Below are positions 60,080-64,000 of a stretch of DNA of 64,000 nt, piece by piece. Origin of the DNA: Sphaerosporella brunnea (Eukaryota > Ascomycota > Pezizomycetes > Pezizales > Pyronemataceae); assembly GCA_008704415.1 (NCBI GenBank), contig VXIS01000037.1, positions 174,959 through 238,958 on the forward strand, read 5' to 3'. The notes below the pieces were generated by a model. It ran no database searches. It was not told where the DNA came from and saw nothing but the letters and a program-made list of their open reading frames with translations. The translations under genes and the position numbers were made by a program. Numbering within the stretch: the first letter of the stretch is position 1; each line of letters starts with the position of its first letter.

Positions 60080-60325
60080 GCCGGCAGCACTACTACTGCG
60101 ACTACTACTGCGACAGCGAGCGGGATTGCAAGTAGTAGTAGTAGTGCTGCCGCTGTGACAGGGGAGGCGCTGGCATCTTCGTCTTCTTTGCCTGCTGCTA
60201 CGGGAGTTTCGGATTCTGTTTCTGTTTCTGGAGGAATCGCGGGAACGGAACTGTTGGATCAGCGGTGGTTTCTGGGTCTGATGCTTTTGGCGGTGCTGTT
60301 TGTTTGGCTGTGGCCTATTGTTTAA
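60080..60325 (+). other. In-frame stalk and hydrophobic tail of the I9 gene, right-arm copy
   Basis: Mirror of 17,301-17,546: alternative acceptor GGCCAG ends at 60,079, and the frame runs open to TAA at 60,323-60,325. Sequence agrees with the left copy. Confidence 0.6.
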
Positions 60326-60785
60326 GCTTGTCCTGTCCCTCTCTCTCCTCCATACGTACCGCTTGCTTGCTTGCTTGCTTTTGCTAGGTGCATATTGATC
60401 TGGTGCAGGCAGGTGCTGCGTGCTGGCTGGCTGTTTTTGCAACTACGAAAGTGCAGAAACCGCATATACATATATTTTTTTTGTTTTTTTATGTTTCAAT
60501 ACTACCTGAAGCTGCTGGAGTACTTCCCCCCTGAAACCAAAACTGAAACCCAGAATCTGGAAATCCGAATCAATCCTTCACCCGGCAAGTTTGCGTATGC
60601 GTGCAAGGCGTAGAGACTCGGCTAGTGCTGGTCGAAGACGCAGCTACTTTGGTAGCGGAGTCCTGAACACCTCCAAGCAACTGACAGCAGGAGTAGAGCA
60701 GCAGCTCACACCTCCAACCACCCCACACGCCCATCACAAACTCCCCTCCCCATCCTTCAGCGCGCCGAAAACGGCAGCATTTACC
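60326..60785. other. Mirror of the I9/Hook intergenic region
   Basis: Same content as 16,841-17,300 in reverse. No gene seen. Confidence 0.5.
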
Positions 60786-63700
60786 ATGGGCTCGGAACGG
60801 GCCGTCGCGGCAGCTCTGGTGGACTGGGTGTGTACCACCGTTACACCCCCGCGTTAAGGAGGAGTGGTACACTTGAAGCTGACCTGTTCGCATTTGATAA
60901 CAGTTCAACTCTTGTTCCATAAACCCGAAGATCCATTCGTTGAACGATCTGGCAGATGGTGCTACGATTGCAAAAGTCCTCCGTACGTGTTTTACAATGC
61001 TCCGGAGTTAGATGCTGCTACCCCCGAGAGAGCACGGCTGACGATCTGTGGCAGAGGATATCGATCCCGGGTACTTCAAGGGTGCGCCGGAACATAGCGG
61101 CGAGGGAAACGGGTGGTTGTCGAAATTCCAGCGACGTATGTCCAGTCCCCCCAGTGCAGGGAGAGGAGAGGGGCTGATTGACCGGCACAGTAAGAAAGCT
61201 ACACAAAGACCTGTCGAAGTACTACACGGAGACACTCGGACATCGTCTACCCTCCCCCGCACCGAATTTGACGGCGATCGCGAAGGATGCGAATACGGAG
61301 GAGACGATCAAGCTGGCGAAAATCATCGTTGCTACCGCCGTGCTGAGTGATCGGAAGGAGGAGTATATTGCTATGATACAGGAGCTGTCGCCTAGCTCCC
61401 AGACTGAGATGATGAATATTCTCAACGAGGTTTGTATCCCGGGGGAGGGGGTGGGCGCGGGCTAATCGTACGGGCGTAGATGATTTTGTTGGATCAGGGT
61501 GAAGACGGTGATGATAAAACTACCGAGTCGGCGGCGGCGGATATCGACCAGTTCCGTGTGGAGGAGGAGCTAGCCAGGCTTGTGGGTGATAGGGAAACTG
61601 TGGAGGCGGAAAACAAGCAGCTAAAGAGGACTGTTTCGAGCTTGGAATCTCAACTTGTGGGTGTCACACTGCATTGCTGTCGCGGTGCTGACTGGATATA
61701 CAGGAAGAAGCTCAAGCACGCATTCTGGAACTACAGCAGTCGTCGGGTGGCAGTCAGAGCTATGATGACCGGAACGATAGGCTACGATTTAGGGTTGATG
61801 AGTTGCAGGATGAAGTCCAAAAACTCGAGGATAAGATCTTCGAGAAGGAGGAGGAGATTTCCACCCAAGCACATAAGATATCGAAATTAGAGCGAATGGT
61901 TTGGAAAGGTGTCGCTATGGAATTGTGCCAAAATGCTTACCAGCTCTGTAGGTTGATGATCTCGAGCCTAAGGCTGCAGCCGGTATGAAATACAAGGACG
62001 ACCTCGACGAAGCCAACCACAAGATCGACAAGCTTAGCAAAGCGCAAAATGTCGCCGAAAAGTACCGCAAGAAGCTCGAGAGCATGGGTGATCTGGACCA
62101 GCAGATGAAGACCATGGAGGAGCAGCATGCCCGGATGTTCAAGGACCTTCGTGCCGCGGAGGAGAGTGCGAAGCAGGTACCGGGACTCAAGCGGACCATC
62201 GAACAGTACAAGAAGCAGGTCACAAAGTTGGAGCATGAATGCGCCGAGATCTCAAGAACAAAGCACGCGCTCGAAACGGAGAAACAGATCTTGCTTTCTA
62301 AGACCGATGGTGCGGAGTATCAGAAGACAAGGGACCAGGAGCGGATAAGAAATCTCGAGGAGAAGATCCGGGAGCTAGAAAGTGGCCTTGTCGCGGAAGC
62401 TGCTGAGGAGTATGGTGGAGATTTGGGCTCCGAGTTGGTGTACTCGACTAGGACTAAGGCGGACATGTACGTTCAGAGGACTAAGGCGGATGGTTCTTGT
62501 TCTGACGCTTTGCAGGAAACTCAAGATTGCCAGCCTGGAGGCCGAAATCCGGCATCTCAAGGATAGTGGCGGTGCTGGCGCTGACAACGTGGTTCTGAAA
62601 CACATGCTGGAGGACGCCACAAGAGCACGGGACAAGCTCGAGCATGATTACTTGGAAGCAAACACAGCCAAGCTCGTTGCCGAGGCGCAGCTTGCGGTTA
62701 TCCAGTCTGGCGTGGCATCTGAAGGGTACGACCTTTCGGATGTGTCTGGTTATTTGGCGGCTAACAGTAATGTAGATCGGAGGTCATGCTCAAGCTTCGC
62801 CAGAACTATCTGGAGACTCAAGAGCAGCTGTCGGCAGCCAAGCTCAGGATATCTGAATTGGAGGCGGATCTGTCCACGACGAAGCGAGCGCTAGTTACTG
62901 CTCAATCGGATTGTAAGATTAGGCCATTTGAATTGCGATACATAATGCTAACATGTAAAAGTGAGCTTGGTTGGCAAGGACCAGCTCGAAACCCTCGACA
63001 AGCTGAAAGGAGATGCCAACTCAGACCTCAAGAAGCTGCAGACCGCCCATTCTGAGCTGGAAAGCAAAGTCAAGGACCTCGAATCCGATCTCAGAACCAA
63101 GGAATCCCTCCTCGAAAAGGTTCTGCTGGAGAAGGATGCCCTTTCCACTAAGATGGCGGAGCAGAAGGATGCGCTATTCGAGAAAGAGCAGGCTCTGTCC
63201 GACTTGAAAGAGACTGTTGCCGCCTTCGAAGGCAGCGCCGAGGGCCGCGACGGAGCACTCGAGAAGCACGTGAGAGAGCTTCAGAACAAGCTTGAGGACA
63301 GGCGGGAGAAGATGACGAAGTCAAAAGCGGTATGTTTTATTCATCCGAGTGAACGAACGACTGTGCAGAAGTTGACTCGCATGTCTCCAGTTCATCAAAA
63401 AGCAAAACGCAAAAATCAAGGACCTTTCGGATCAGCTTGAAGCCGCACGGGCCGCCGATTCGGACGAAAAGCTGCAGGCGATGCAAGAGCGGTACTTAGA
63501 GCTTAAGGTCTTACGCCCCGCCCCCCTCTCCGCGACTACAAACACAAATGGTGCTTTAGCAGCATCTCCCACATCACCATCATCATTAGCACTGTTACCT
63601 CTTTCTTCCTCATCCACATCCACTTCAAAAACAAAACCTATATCACACTCGTCCCAGCATAGTCCTTGGCAGTTTGTTGACGTTCCTGGCGTACCGTGCA

Positions 63701-63882
63701 GAGAAAGAAGAAGAAGAACTCGAGCTCCTGGAACGCGAAATTTGCTTATGGCTACGGCGTATCATGATCAAGGCGAGCCGACTGCAGCTCACAGCGTCGT
63801 TTGCTCGCAGAGCGATGCACCGCTAGGCTGGCTGATAGCGTAGAGGTCGCCTGGATGGATCTCTATACTTGTGCATGTGTGA
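60786..63882 (+). CDS. Hook-family protein, right-arm copy with damaged 3' end
   Basis: Exons 60786-60827, 60904-60982, 61055-61135, 61191-61429, 61480-61656, 61704-61898, 61952-62466, 62516-62725, 62776-62912, 62962-63329 and 63391-63507 agree with the left copy. The last part (63,640-63,882) differs by an extra C near 63,652, one base fewer in the GAAG run near 63,710, and further small changes to 63,880. The conserved end ENLLMATAYHDQ is only partly readable and the frame does not reach the normal stop. The dense changes begin only ~350 bases before the window end. Confidence 0.85.
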
Positions 63883-64000
63883 CCCCCTCTCCTCTTGGGT
63901 GTTGGGTGGTGGCTGACGAGTTGTAATATATACAGAGGGGCAGTGAGATGATGATACGCTCGCTCTCTTCTTTTTGTATTTCGACGTTGTTTTAATTGAT
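63883..64000. other. Divergent right end of the window
   Basis: Mirror of 13,606-13,742 (Hook 3' UTR), with several lost bases: the A8/G11 run of the left arm is reduced to a few bases, and CCCAACCCCCCACCC is shortened. The pairing still holds at the last base, so the palindrome does not visibly end here. Confidence 0.7.

Overview
The window looks like nuclear DNA of a filamentous ascomycete (Pezizomycotina type). Nearly every gene has several short introns, mostly 47-76 nt, with GT...AG ends and CTRAC-like branch sites. The proteins are fungal housekeeping types: an Nrd1/Seb1-like CID-RRM protein, a Hook protein, Nce101, Atg8, a ClpX without a zinc domain, and glycogen branching enzyme. There are no bacterial or viral features, no recognisable transposons, and I could find no tRNA genes.

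Layout of bases 1-13,600 (single copy here): a broken gene start at the left edge (-), a SETD3/LSMT-type SET-domain methyltransferase (-), IPP isomerase (-), then a divergent 1.6-kb promoter region, 1,4-alpha-glucan branching enzyme (+), SNARE Sec22 (+), Elongator subunit Elp5 (-) and mitochondrial ClpX/Mcx1 (-).

Layout of bases 13,606-64,000: this is one giant inverted repeat. The left arm (13,606-38,852) and right arm (38,861-64,000) are mirror images around an 8-base spacer (38,853-38,860). The left arm holds a Hook-family protein (-), a secreted I9-type protease-inhibitor-like protein (-), coproporphyrinogen oxidase (-), Atg8 (+), Nce101 (+), a small His-rich protein (-), mitochondrial ribosomal protein mS33 (-), mitochondrial citrate synthase (-) and an Nrd1/Seb1-like RNA-binding protein (+), then 6.9 kb without recognisable genes up to the centre. 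The same genes return in reverse order and on the opposite strand in the right arm. Across most of the arms the copies read the same apart from rare one-base run-length changes. They differ heavily, by indels and shortened homopolymers, within about 3.3 kb of the centre, in a patch near 45.1-45.8 kb, and in the last ~350 bases. Where a gene allows a test, the left arm mostly has the intact frame. This pattern fits a fold-back long read built into an assembly better than an old duplication, but a real palindromic chromosome end or amplification cannot be excluded from sequence alone.

The genes do not form one pathway. They cover core functions: isoprenoid supply (IPP isomerase), glycogen (branching enzyme), ER-Golgi traffic (Sec22), tRNA wobble modification (Elp5), mitochondrial protein quality control, translation and TCA cycle (ClpX, mS33, citrate synthase), haem (Hem13), autophagy (Atg8), organelle transport (Hook) and RNA polymerase II termination (Nrd1/Seb1-like). 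The most original biological signal is in the I9 protein. A stop codon is followed in frame by a Ser/Thr-rich stalk and a hydrophobic C-terminus, and an in-phase alternative splice acceptor sits 36 nt downstream. This suggests a switch between a secreted and a membrane-anchored form.
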